Positions 35,240 to 43,769 of a stretch of 64,000 nt of DNA are shown piece by piece. The stretch lies in the NCBI GenBank assembly GCA_964615365.1, contig CAZTOU010000021.1, forward strand, positions 1 through 64,000, written 5' to 3'. The notes beneath the pieces are model-generated. The model was not told the origin of the DNA, searched no databases, and saw only the letters and a list, made by a program, of their open reading frames with translations. The stretch is from CAVXZE01 sp964615365 (GTDB taxonomy: Bacteria; Myxococcota_A; UBA9160; UBA6930). Made by a program: the position numbers and the translations under genes. Each line of letters opens with the position of its first letter. Position 1 is the first letter of the stretch.

Positions 35240-35968
35240 ATGACCCCGCGCGAGATCATCGAGAAGAAGGTGTTCGGCTTCGAGGAGATTCGCCCGGTCC
35301 CCTATCACATCGAGATCGATCCGGAAGTGCGCCAGCGCCTGGACGCCCACTACGGTGGGCCGGAGTGGCACGATCGCCTGGTCAGCTACCTGGAAGGCGG
35401 CCATTGGGTGGGTGAAACCGGCGCCCGACAGCTTCCCAACGGCCTCGTGCGGAACCCCTTCGGATACGACTACCGCAGTGGGAGCATCATGCACGTCGAG
35501 CGGCTGGCGCTGCCCGAGCCGCCGCTGGACGGCTTCGACTGGCCCGAAGCCGAATCGCTGGCCGACTGGGATCTCCTCCATCGCGGATTCGATGCAAGTC
35601 CGGCGTTTCGGCACTGCGGAATGATTTATGGGTTCTTCGAGCGGGTGAGCTTCATGCGCGGCATGGAGAACCTGCTGATGGACATGGTCGAGAACCCCCA
35701 GTTCGTCCACGATCTGATGGACGTCTACGCGGTCAAGGCCAAGGTGGCCGGCAAGATGGTCCTGATCGGCGGGCTGGGCACCCAGCAGATGCTGCCCAGA
35801 GGCACGCCCGACGAAGTGGCGGCCGAAACGCGGCGTCTGTGCGACAAGATGGGCGCCGGGGGAGGCTACATCCTGGGCCCGGCCAAGCCGCTGATGTCGG
35901 ATGTCCCGACGGAGAACGCGGTCGCCTTCATCGAGGCGACGCTGGATCAGCAGATCGTGAGCGGGTAG
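35240..35968 (+). CDS. UroD-like methyltransferase with an internal in-frame deletion
   Basis: 242 aa from ATG 35240; family members are usually 340-380. The N-terminal half (PVPYHIEIDPEVRQRLDAHY ... GENLL) runs normally to FVHDLMDVYAVKAK. It then jumps directly to VAGKMVLIGGLGTQQMLPRG and GGGYILGPAKPLMSDVP, the last part of the barrel. In relatives a similar MDVYAxK segment occurs about 100 residues later, so recombination between two like stretches probably removed the middle, including the HSCG zinc/substrate loop. Probably inactive though still in frame. Its end overlaps the convergent LLM gene by 41 bases. Confidence 0.7.
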   Translation: MTPREIIEKKVFGFEEIRPVPYHIEIDPEVRQRLDAHYGGPEWHDRLVSYLEGGHWVGETGARQLPNGLVRNPFGYDYRSGSIMHVERLALPEPPLDGFDWPEAESLADWDLLHRGFDASPAFRHCGMIYGFFERVSFMRGMENLLMDMVENPQFVHDLMDVYAVKAKVAGKMVLIGGLGTQQMLPRGTPDEVAAETRRLCDKMGAGGGYILGPAKPLMSDVPTENAVAFIEATLDQQIVSG

Positions 35969-36911
35969 CGCGCCCCAGCGTCCGCGCGACTGCCTCGACA
36001 GCGGCAATCTGCTCGTCGGGAGAGCCCAGGAGCTCGAGGGAGAGCTCGTCGATCCCGGTGGCTGCAAAGGTCTCCAGCACTCCGGGCAGCTCGCCGGGCG
36101 TCGCGGCCAGCCCCATCTGCCGGCCGGCGCCGAGATCCGATCCGATCCCCTCAGCGCCGCCGGGCTCGACGACGTCGGGCCCGACAATCCGGAGGGCTTC
36201 CTCCCCGAATATCGGGAGATGCGCCGCGACTGCGGCTGCCGCCGCGTCTCCATCCGGTCGTACTGCCGCGAGCTGGAAGGCGGTGATGCGAAACTCGTCC
36301 CGTGGGCGGCCCAGTTGCGAAAGCTCCGCCTCGAGGGTCTGGACGCATCCGGTCAGGTATTGCCGACTGGCGCCCGCGCTGAGTCCGACGCCATCGCCGA
36401 GCCGCGCCGCCGCACGGAGCATGCGCGGACGCATGGCCATCACGTCGATCGCCGGCGCGTGGCCGTAGTGAACCACCTGGTAGTTGCTGAACGAGTAGCC
36501 CGCGCACTCACCCGAGAGCGAGCCGCCGGAGAGCAGCTCTCGCAGCCCACCGACGAACGACTCGACGCGGGAGATCGGCTTGGTGACTTCTCCGCCCAGC
36601 CGGGCGATCAGGCCCGGATGCCCGACCCCTACCTGGACCCGCACGCGCTCGGGTGCGATCTCTCCGAGCGACGCCAGCTCCATTGCCAGGAGCCCGGGGT
36701 GGCGGGCGACCAGCGCCGGGCCGACCAGGCCCACGTGCAGCCGTTCGGTCGTAGCGAGGGCCGCGGTGGCCGGGACGACCGCGTCGTGGAAGCCGAGGTG
36801 CTCCGCGTACCAGACACCGTCGAGCCCCAACCGATCCGCCGCCCGAACCAGCGGGAGCGTCTCGGCAAGAGGGCCAAAGCCGGAGAACAAGAGGGAGATT
36901 CGCATGTTCAA
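35928..36911 (-). CDS. LLM-class flavin-dependent oxidoreductase (luciferase-like / F420-type)
   Basis: 327 aa. TIM-barrel luciferase-like monooxygenase: MRISLLFSGFGPLAETLPLV, DRLGLDGVWYAEHLGFHDAV and RVQVGVGHPG are typical. F420 or FMN use cannot be told apart. ATG 36911 or 36905 are possible starts. It overlaps the UroD-like gene on the opposite strand, so one of the two ends may be altered by the same rearrangement. Confidence 0.85.
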   Translation of the reverse strand: MNMRISLLFSGFGPLAETLPLVRAADRLGLDGVWYAEHLGFHDAVVPATAALATTERLHVGLVGPALVARHPGLLAMELASLGEIAPERVRVQVGVGHPGLIARLGGEVTKPISRVESFVGGLRELLSGGSLSGECAGYSFSNYQVVHYGHAPAIDVMAMRPRMLRAAARLGDGVGLSAGASRQYLTGCVQTLEAELSQLGRPRDEFRITAFQLAAVRPDGDAAAAAVAAHLPIFGEEALRIVGPDVVEPGGAEGIGSDLGAGRQMGLAATPGELPGVLETFAATGIDELSLELLGSPDEQIAAVEAVARTLGRATRSRSADPASPR

Positions 36912-37086
36912 CCTCAGCGCGCGCGGTCAACGGGGGCCGAGCCGCCAGCTCGTGGTTTCTCTCTGACTCGCTCTTCTTCGCGACGTCATCCGCTTGCGAT
37001 TGTACCCACTTTCCGACTCGATTAGGCTCCGTGTCGGTCACATCGCCCATCACGCAATCTGCCCCCAGGTGTCGGCGACGGAAGTC

Positions 37087-37341
37087 ATGGAGGAGAGCAT
37101 GGAAGGCAAGGTCGTGATCGTTACCGGAGCGGGCAGCGGGATCGGAAGGGCCGCCTCCCTTCTGTTTGCCGAGAAGGGGGCGCGCGTAGCCGTCGTGGAC
37201 CTGGATCCGGAGAGAGGGGCCGAAACGGTCGCGGAGATCGAGGGTCGAAAGGGGGAGGCGATCCTGATCGAAGCGGATGTCTCGAAGACCGATCAGGTGC
37301 AGGCCATGGTCCGGCGCGCTCCGGGCCTCAGCGAACGCTGA
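37087..37341 (+). pseudogene. SDR N-terminal fragment
   Basis: 84 aa from ATG 37087 or 37099. MEGKVVIVTGAGSGIGRAAS and VAVVDLDPERGAETVAEIEG form a perfect NAD(P)-binding start, but homology ends after ADVSKTDQVQAMV and the frame stops. The catalytic Tyr-x-x-x-Lys half is gone. It abuts a convergent SDR gene, so its 3' end was probably removed by a rearrangement joining two SDR loci. Confidence 0.7.
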
Positions 37342-38185
37342 CGAGTCCGCCGTCGACGGGTAGCACGATTCCGGTGACGTAGGAGGCGGCGTCCGAGAGC
37401 AGGAACACGGCTGCTTCAGCGATCTCCCAGGCGGTTCCTTGCCGTCCGAGGGGGATCGGGGTCGCATCGCGTTCGGGACGGACCACGCTGGCGAGACGGC
37501 CCAGGCTGGTGTCGATCAGTCCCGGCATCACGACGTTGACCCTGACTCGGCGGGGCGCGTACTCCTTGGCGGCATGGGCGCAGATCCCGTCGAGAGCCGC
37601 CTTGCTGGCGGTGTAGGCGGGACTCTCGGTGGTGGTGACGGCTCGTGCAGCGGTGGAGGACGTCAGGGTGATGGCGCTTCCGGGCTCGAGCAGCGGAAGA
37701 GCGGCCCGGAGGGCGAGAAAGTGGGCGCGCAGGTTGACGGCCATGACTCGATCCCAGTCGGACGGGCTGGTGCCGGGCAGGCCGACGCCAGCGGCGATGC
37801 CGGTGTTGAGGGCGAGAGCGTCGAGCCCGCCCAGCAGATCGGCGGCCCTGGCCAGGAGCTGGTCGGCCTGCTCGGGGTCGGCGGCGTCCCCGTCGATCGC
37901 GTGGGCGCTTCCACCGTCGGCAAGGATGCGGGCGACGGTGTCGGTGGCGGCACCGCGGTCGACGTCGGCCACGGCGACGGCTGCGCCCTCTCGGGCGGCG
38001 AGGATGCTGATGGCACGGCCGATGCCGACCGGCGGGTCGCTCTGGCCGTAGGTCTGCTGGCCACCACCCACGACGAGGAGCCGCCTGCCCGCCAGCAATC
38101 CGCGACCGGGAGCGGTGCCGAGCGCGGTGGCGGGCATGTGGACGGCGATCTCTCCAGAAGCTCCGCGAGCCGGGTCTGCGGTCAT
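37328..38185 (-). CDS. SDR family oxidoreductase (divergent cofactor loop)
   Basis: 285 aa from ATG 38185, overlapping the upstream CMD stop (ATGA). The cofactor loop is VVGGGQQTYGQSDPPVGIGR, longer than usual TGxxxGIG. AYTASKAALDGICAHAAKEY carries Tyr and Lys; the C-terminus YVTGIVLPVDGGLVSVR is typical. It should reduce or oxidise a small carbonyl or alcohol. Coupled to the CMD-like protein and divergent from an AraC activator, which suggests a regulated catabolic pair. Confidence 0.85.
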   Translation of the reverse strand: MTADPARGASGEIAVHMPATALGTAPGRGLLAGRRLLVVGGGQQTYGQSDPPVGIGRAISILAAREGAAVAVADVDRGAATDTVARILADGGSAHAIDGDAADPEQADQLLARAADLLGGLDALALNTGIAAGVGLPGTSPSDWDRVMAVNLRAHFLALRAALPLLEPGSAITLTSSTAARAVTTTESPAYTASKAALDGICAHAAKEYAPRRVRVNVVMPGLIDTSLGRLASVVRPERDATPIPLGRQGTAWEIAEAAVFLLSDAASYVTGIVLPVDGGLVSVR

Positions 38186-38745
38186 GACGTCTCTCCTCGC
38201 CGTGCGTTGGCCAGATCGACGACAGCCATCTGGGCCGGCAGGTCGAGATCGAGGTCGACGGCCGCAGCCAGGAGCGCCAGGCCGAGGTAGTGACCGACGA
38301 CGAGCAGGAGCTCGACGCACTGGCGATCGTCGAGGTGTTCGCGCAGCTCGGCGAAGGCCGTCTCGGTGAGGGCATGGGTTTGGACCAGCTCGTCGACGAC
38401 CCGCAACACTGGTGCAGAGTCGCCGAGCACGGGGTCGTCGAGATGCCCGCCGACGACGGCGCGAACCCGCCCTGGAGGTACGCCGACTCCAGCGGCGATG
38501 GCTTCATGCTGGACGCGCTCGTAGTCGCTGCCGGCGGATCGGGCGACCTGAAGGATCGCCAGCTCGCGGAGACGAGCGTCCAACGAAAGCGACGAGAGCA
38601 GCGCGCCGCCGAGCGCGAGCCACGGTACCAGCGCGCCCTCAGCGTGACCCAGAATGCGGAACAGGTGCAGATCGGGAAGGATCGCGAGAGCCTCCTGCAC
38701 GGGCTCCGACGCGAGGTTCGGATCGAGATAGGGCAGCCGAGTCAT
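38182..38745 (-). CDS. Carboxymuconolactone decarboxylase (CMD) family protein
   Basis: 187 aa from ATG 38745, with GGGAGGAAC upstream. RLRELAILQVARSAGSDYERVQHEAIAAG is the CMD core; AhpD relatives have Cys in GCxYE where this has Ser, so disulfide reductase activity is unlikely. VLRVVDELVQTHALTETAFA is the second helical repeat. A role in lactone or gamma-carboxymuconolactone-type metabolism is inferred. It is the first gene of the CMD-SDR pair. Confidence 0.85.
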   Translation of the reverse strand: MTRLPYLDPNLASEPVQEALAILPDLHLFRILGHAEGALVPWLALGGALLSSLSLDARLRELAILQVARSAGSDYERVQHEAIAAGVGVPPGRVRAVVGGHLDDPVLGDSAPVLRVVDELVQTHALTETAFAELREHLDDRQCVELLLVVGHYLGLALLAAAVDLDLDLPAQMAVVDLANARRGETS

Positions 38746-38845
38746 GGAGCTGTTCCTCCCAGCCAAGAAATCACGGGCGCGGAGCCTACACGCGCGGCCA
38801 ACCCGCCGCTTGACACCGCGCGTCTCCGGGTTGACATTTCGTGCC

Positions 38846-39817
38846 ATGGCTGGCCAGATTCGCGTGGCCTACGTATCCGGCCTCATGGGTGCCCTCTCCG
38901 TATACGGTGGAGCGTTCCCTCACATTCTGCAGCGGGCCGGTTTCCGGCCGGAGGACTTCGCCGACCCCGACCGGTTCGTGGACCTCGAGAAGTACATCGA
39001 CCTCTACGAGCGCGCCGCTCTCGAGCTCGACGACGACGATCTCGGCCTGCACCTCGGGAGCGGCTTCGATTTCTACAGCATCAGCAGCCTCTATCACGGG
39101 ATCCTGTCCGGCCCGTCGATGCAGGAGGCCCTGCGGGCGGTAGAGCGCTATGCACCGGTCCACCTCGAGGGTGCGCGGTTCGAGCTGCATCGCGCGGGCG
39201 ATACCGCGATGGCGGTCTACCGCATCGATCTGGCCGACCCGGCGACTCGGCGCCAAGACGTCGAGGCGGTGATGGTGATGGGGATCCGTCTCTTCCGCCG
39301 CCTGGTGGGCCGGCGCTGGCTCCCGACCGAGGTGCGTTTCGAGCATCGCAGACCGCGAAGCACGGCCGAGCACCAGCGCATCATTCGCGCTCCTCTCCGC
39401 TTCCACCAGTCCAGCAACGCCATCGTCTTCGATGCGGCCGACCTCCGGGCGCGCACCCCCCACGCCCACCGGGCTTCGCTCGCGATGAGCGAAGCCGATC
39501 AGGGGACCTGGCTCGACGGCGTTCGGAAGCTGGTGATCCGAGCCCTTCCCGACGGCCACCCTCCCATCGGCATGGTCGCGCGGCAGCTCTCGATGAGCGT
39601 GCGGACGCTTCAACGGCGTCTCGCGGATCACGGGCTCGTCTACGGGAAGCTGATCGAGGAGGTTCGCAGGGAGCTCGCCCTCCATCACCTGAAGGATCGG
39701 TCCGTCGACCTCACGGACATCGCCTTCAGCCTCGGCTACTCAGAGCTCAGTGCCTTCGATCGCGCCTTCCGTCGCTGGACCGGGATCTCCCCGGGAGAGC
39801 ATCGCAGGCGCCAGTGA
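38846..39817 (+). CDS. AraC-family transcriptional regulator
   Basis: 323 aa from ATG 38846; the 5' extension to 38744 lacks a ribosome site and overlaps the divergent promoter. The N-terminal region resembles the arabinose-binding type domain of OruR/ArgR-like AraC proteins (YIDLYERAALELDDDDLGLH). The C-terminal double HTH is clear: MVARQLSMSVRTLQRRLADH and DIAFSLGYSELSAFDRAFRR WTGISPGEHR. It is divergent from the CMD-SDR genes, its likely target; -35-like TTGACA sequences occur in the shared 100-base gap. Confidence 0.9.
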   Translation: MAGQIRVAYVSGLMGALSVYGGAFPHILQRAGFRPEDFADPDRFVDLEKYIDLYERAALELDDDDLGLHLGSGFDFYSISSLYHGILSGPSMQEALRAVERYAPVHLEGARFELHRAGDTAMAVYRIDLADPATRRQDVEAVMVMGIRLFRRLVGRRWLPTEVRFEHRRPRSTAEHQRIIRAPLRFHQSSNAIVFDAADLRARTPHAHRASLAMSEADQGTWLDGVRKLVIRALPDGHPPIGMVARQLSMSVRTLQRRLADHGLVYGKLIEEVRRELALHHLKDRSVDLTDIAFSLGYSELSAFDRAFRRWTGISPGEHRRRQ

Positions 39818-39832
39818 GAGCCGCTTGCGCGG

Positions 39833-40984
39833 CTAGAAGGCGGAGCCGACCGTTTGGATCGCGAAGAGCTCCGTCCCGGTGCGCTCCGGTGCGGTCGATC
39901 CGCCATTCGCCACGGCGACCACCAGCTCGGCGAGCTCGGCACCGCACGCCTCGAGGCTCATGCCGATCACGATCCGTCCCGCGTCGAAGTCCATGTCGTC
40001 GGGCATCGCCTCGAAGAGCGGGGTGTTGCTCGCGACCTTCACGACGGGTGCGATGGGTGAGCCCGCGGGAGAGCCGCGGCCGGTGGTGAAGAGCACGATC
40101 TGCGCTCCACCCGCAATCATGCCGGTGATGGAGAAGATGTCCGACCCCGGGGTGTTCATCACGCAGAGCCCGCGCTGCGTCGGGCGCTCGGCGTAATCCA
40201 GGATCTCCTGGATCGCCGTCGAACCTCCCTTCCTGATGCAGCCGAGCGACTTCTCCTGGATGCTCGAGAGGCCCCCTTCCTGATTGCCCGGAGCGATGAC
40301 GGTATGGGCCATCGGGCCGAGCTCCTGCTTCACCAGCTCCCCGTGCCGTTCCAGCAGCGCGAGGAGCTTGTGCCGGACCTCGGCGTCGACGCAGCGCTCG
40401 GACAGGATCGGCTCGGTGCCGGTGAACTCGGTCAGCTCCGAGAGGATCACGCTGCCACCCCGCCCGACCAGCCAGTCCGCCACCCAGCCGACGGTCGGGT
40501 TCGCGGTGAGGCCGGAGAATCCATCGGATCCCCCGCACTCCATGGCAAGCGTGAGGTGCTTCAGGCCGAACTCCTGACGCTCGTGCCGGGCGGCCTCTGC
40601 GACGAGACGGCGGGCGATCTCGATGCCGGCGGCCACCGTCTTGGGCGTGCCTCCGGACTGCTGGATGCCGATTCGCTCGATCGCCTTTCCCTCACCGGCC
40701 TGGGTGGCGATGAGCTCGTTCTTGATCACCTCGCATCCGAGGCCGACGATGAGCACGCTGGCCACGTTGGGATGCGCCGCGAGGTTGGCCAGTGTGCGCA
40801 GCGTCATCGAGACATCCTGAGGACCACGGCCGCACCCCTCGGTGTGGGTCACGGTCTTCACCTCGGGTACCGCTCTCCCGATCTGCTCGACGACCGCATT
40901 GGCGCAGCTCACCGAGCTCATCACCACGACGTGGTTGCGGACGCCGACGCGACCATCCGCACGAGGGTATCCCATGAAGCTCAT
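39833..40984 (-). CDS. UxaA-type altronate/galactarate dehydratase, catalytic (C-terminal) subunit
   Basis: 383 aa. The D-galactarate dehydratase / altronate hydrolase C-domain shows THTEGCGRGPQDVSMTLRTL, MECGGSDGFSGLTANPTVGW and EIGMSLEACGAE-like ends (IVIGMSLEACGAELAELVVA). It removes water from a sugar acid. The N-terminal SAF half is a separate gene that overlaps it by 4 bases (40981-41256), so the two form a split UxaA enzyme. Last genes of the operon with an IlvD/Edd-type dehydratase. Confidence 0.9.
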   Translation of the reverse strand: MSFMGYPRADGRVGVRNHVVVMSSVSCANAVVEQIGRAVPEVKTVTHTEGCGRGPQDVSMTLRTLANLAAHPNVASVLIVGLGCEVIKNELIATQAGEGKAIERIGIQQSGGTPKTVAAGIEIARRLVAEAARHERQEFGLKHLTLAMECGGSDGFSGLTANPTVGWVADWLVGRGGSVILSELTEFTGTEPILSERCVDAEVRHKLLALLERHGELVKQELGPMAHTVIAPGNQEGGLSSIQEKSLGCIRKGGSTAIQEILDYAERPTQRGLCVMNTPGSDIFSITGMIAGGAQIVLFTTGRGSPAGSPIAPVVKVASNTPLFEAMPDDMDFDAGRIVIGMSLEACGAELAELVVAVANGGSTAPERTGTELFAIQTVGSAF

Positions 40985-41256
40985 GCCGATCTCCTCACGG
41001 CTTCGAGGTTGTGGGTGTGGACCCAGTCGCCCGGCGCGATCGCCTCGCCCGCGGCTCCGATCGGATATCCGTACTTCCGGATCTCGCCGCCTGGAGCGAT
41101 CGCCTCGATGGCTGCCTTGTGACCGGCCAGAATCTCCTGGCGGGCCGCCACGAATTCGCCTTCGGCGATCCAGACCACCGAGCCTCCCGCGGGCACTTGG
41201 TGCAGCAGGGTCACGACGTTGTCGGAAGGGTCGATCAGCAGTGCATTGGGTTTCAT
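40981..41256 (-). CDS. UxaA N-terminal (SAF-domain) subunit
   Basis: 91 aa. MKPNALLIDPSDNVVTLLHQ and IRKYGYPIGAAGEAIAPGDW match the SAF-like N-domain of altronate/galactarate dehydratases. It overlaps the catalytic-subunit start (ATGA). It binds with the large subunit; alone it has no activity. Confidence 0.9.
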   Translation of the reverse strand: MKPNALLIDPSDNVVTLLHQVPAGGSVVWIAEGEFVAARQEILAGHKAAIEAIAPGGEIRKYGYPIGAAGEAIAPGDWVHTHNLEAVRRSA

Positions 41257-41320
41257 GGAGTCACCTCCTGGGGCGCGCGCATCCGCGGGGCACGCGCGGC
41301 TGCGGGCTTCTGAGCTCCTG

Positions 41321-41926
41321 TCACAGCTTCAGCAGGCCGGCTCCGATACCGGACATGATCATCGCGGGCGGCACGATGCCCAGGGCCGAGCACCAGGCGA
41401 ACCGGCCGAGCGGTACGCCCATCGCGCCCGGGAGCAGGGTCGAGATGTGTCCCCCGGCCCAGGGGACCAAGCGGGAGCCGATGATGAACACGGGATGCCC
41501 GACCGGAAAGCGCCGGATGACCGCCGGAGCCCGCGAGACCCACGCGGAGATGTCGAAATCCCGATTCGCGCGACGACCGATCTGGAACTCGATCAATGCG
41601 GTCATGTACCAGCCGAGCCAGCTCAACACACAGCCGAGCCAGAAGCCGTAGATCGTCCCGTTGGCGATCGCGATCACGTCCGATGGGAAGGGCGTCACCC
41701 CGACGATGGCGTGAATCGGCACCGAAATGGCGGGCGCTGCGAGCCCGAATCGTTCCCAGATGCCCTCGGGCCCGCCCAGCGACTCGACCCAGCGTGTGAG
41801 CCAGAACGCGACGAGACAGAGGCCGACAATCAGGTACAGGACCCGGGACCCGAGCACTCGCCGAATGAGCGACCTGCTGGACGCGGTGTCAGGCTCTTGC
41901 GGGGAAGGCAAGTTGCTCTCCTCCAT
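41321..41926 (-). CDS. DedA/TVP38-family (VTT-domain) membrane protein
   Basis: 201 aa with about five hydrophobic helices. FPSDVIAIANGTIYGFWLGC and IIGSRLVPWAGGHISTLLPG correspond to the two re-entrant VTT motifs; the F-x-x-R (FIIGSRLVPW) signature is kept. It should sit in the inner membrane and may move lipids or ions. It is 1 base downstream of the IlvD-type gene and 64 bases upstream of UxaA, so it is inside the sugar-acid operon; a link to substrate uptake is only inference. Confidence 0.8.
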   Translation of the reverse strand: MEESNLPSPQEPDTASSRSLIRRVLGSRVLYLIVGLCLVAFWLTRWVESLGGPEGIWERFGLAAPAISVPIHAIVGVTPFPSDVIAIANGTIYGFWLGCVLSWLGWYMTALIEFQIGRRANRDFDISAWVSRAPAVIRRFPVGHPVFIIGSRLVPWAGGHISTLLPGAMGVPLGRFAWCSALGIVPPAMIMSGIGAGLLKL

Positions 41927-41927
41927 G

Positions 41928-43658
41928 TCAGAGGTGCACGTCGGGCTCGGGAACGCCGCCGCTGCTGGCGAGGCAGTCGAAGTCGCAGCCGAGGTGCGCC
42001 TGGGTCACGTGTTCGGCGAACAGGGCCTGGTAGCCGCGTCGCGCCTGCGGGCGGGTCGGCTGCCATCGGGATCGGCGCTCGTCGAGCTCTGCGTCACTCA
42101 CCCTGAGCTCGATCCTGCGCTCGGGCACGTCGAGCTCGATCACGTCACCGGTTTGGACCAGCGCCAGGGGCCCGCCCACGTGAGACTCGGGAGAGACGTG
42201 GAGGATGCAGGTTCCGTAGCTGGTTCCGCTCATCCGGGCGTCGCTCACGCGGACCATGTCCCGGACCCCTCTCTGGGCGAGCTTCTGTGGAATCGGCAGC
42301 ATTCCGCACTCGGGCATGCCCGGTCCACCGCGAGGTCCTTCGTTTCGCAGAATCAGCACGCTCCTCTCGTCCATCTCGAGGTCCGGGTCGTGGACCCGCG
42401 CGGCGAGGTCGTCGACGCCGTCGAAGACGATCGCGCGGCCCTGGTGCCGGAGCAGCGACGCGCTCGCGGCGCTCGGCTTGATCACGCAGCCGTCCGGCGC
42501 GAGGTTCCCCCGCAGCACCGCGAGCGCCCCCTCGGCGACCGGCTCCGAGAGCGGCCGGATGACATTTGCGTCGTGGACCTTCGCGCCCTCGATGTTCTCT
42601 CCCAGCGTTCTCCCGCTGACCGTCGCGCAGTCGAGTGCCAGGTGCTCCCGGATCCGACCGAGCAGCGCTCGAATTCCGCCCGCCCAGTAGAAGTCTTCCA
42701 TCAGGTGCTCACCGGAGGGGTGCACGTTCGCCAGCACGGGGACGCTGCGCGCCACGGCGTCCAGATCATCGAGCGAGAGCGTGACGCCGGCGCGGCCCGC
42801 CAGGGCGATCAAGTGGATCGCCGCGTTCGTCGATCCCCCCAGTGCCGCGCTGACAGTGGCGGCATTGCGAAAGGAGGCTTCGGTGAGGAGATCGGACGGC
42901 GTGAGGCCGCACCAGGCCATCTCGACGATCCGCCGGCCCGCTTCGACCGCGAGTCGCGCTCCCAGCGCATCGACCGCCGGCACCGAAGAGACCCCCGGCA
43001 GGGAGAACCCGAGCACTTCGGCAAGGGTCGTCATCGTCGACGCCGTCCCCATGTCGTTGCAGGTTCCCACCGTGGGGGCGCAGGTCCGCTCGACCTCGAA
43101 GAAGTCCTCGGCCGAGATGTTGCCGACCGCGAGCTCCTGGCCGTACTTCCAGCCCGCCGACGACGACCCCAGGCGCTCGCCGCGCCACGAGCCGCTCATC
43201 ATGAATCCCGCCGGCACGTAGATGCAGGGGATGTCGGCGCTGATCGCCCCCATCAGGAGCGCAGGCGTGGTCTTGTCGCAGCCCCCGAGGAGCACCGCGC
43301 CGTCGACCGGATGGCAGCGGATCAGTTCTTCGGTCTCCATCGCGAGGAAGTTGCGGTAGAGCATGGTCGTGGGAGCGACGTTCCGCTCGCTGAGCGACAT
43401 CGCGGGAAGCTCCACGGGGAATCCGCCCGCGTGGAGGACGCCGCGCTTCACACTCTCGGCGCGCTCCTTGAGATTCCCGTGGCAAGTGTTGAGGTCACTC
43501 CAGGTGTTGATGATGGCGATCACGGGCCGACCGACGAACTCCTCGATCCCCCAGCCGTTCTGGAGCATCCGGGATCGGCGACCGAAAGACAGCGGACCCT
43601 TCCCGAACCAACGGTGGCTGCGAAGCTCAGCGGGCTCTTTGCGTTTGGACTCGACCAT
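41928..43658 (-). CDS. IlvD/Edd-family sugar-acid dehydratase
   Basis: 576 aa from ATG 43658. [Fe-S]-cluster cysteines are seen in NTCHGNL, LLGGCDKTTPALLMG and CAPTVGTCNDMGTASTM; the C-domain has GPRGGPGMPE and RMSGTSYGTCILHV. Length and these motifs fit L-arabinonate/xylonate-type dehydratases or dihydroxy-acid dehydratase; with UxaA next door a sugar-acid substrate is likelier. It overlaps a remnant of a DHDPS-like aldolase gene at its 5' end. Confidence 0.85.
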   Translation of the reverse strand: MVESKRKEPAELRSHRWFGKGPLSFGRRSRMLQNGWGIEEFVGRPVIAIINTWSDLNTCHGNLKERAESVKRGVLHAGGFPVELPAMSLSERNVAPTTMLYRNFLAMETEELIRCHPVDGAVLLGGCDKTTPALLMGAISADIPCIYVPAGFMMSGSWRGERLGSSSAGWKYGQELAVGNISAEDFFEVERTCAPTVGTCNDMGTASTMTTLAEVLGFSLPGVSSVPAVDALGARLAVEAGRRIVEMAWCGLTPSDLLTEASFRNAATVSAALGGSTNAAIHLIALAGRAGVTLSLDDLDAVARSVPVLANVHPSGEHLMEDFYWAGGIRALLGRIREHLALDCATVSGRTLGENIEGAKVHDANVIRPLSEPVAEGALAVLRGNLAPDGCVIKPSAASASLLRHQGRAIVFDGVDDLAARVHDPDLEMDERSVLILRNEGPRGGPGMPECGMLPIPQKLAQRGVRDMVRVSDARMSGTSYGTCILHVSPESHVGGPLALVQTGDVIELDVPERRIELRVSDAELDERRSRWQPTRPQARRGYQALFAEHVTQAHLGCDFDCLASSGGVPEPDVHL

Positions 43659-43764
43659 TCTGTTTCTCCCGAAGTGGACGGTTCGACGAATGCGCCGCGT
43701 TGGCACCGGCCGCCTGCGCGCAGTGCGTCAGCATGACGGGGAAGATCCCTTCGAACGGGTTCAT
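43627..43764 (-). pseudogene. Remnant of a DHDPS/KDG-aldolase-family gene start
   Basis: The 45-codon frame begins MNPFEGIFPVMLT, an N-terminus typical of dihydrodipicolinate synthase / 2-keto-3-deoxysugar-acid aldolases, then becomes unrelated sequence that runs into the IlvD-type gene. An aldolase would complete the dehydratase pathway, so the operon seems to have lost it by deletion. Confidence 0.5.
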
Positions 43765-43769
43765 GGGGG

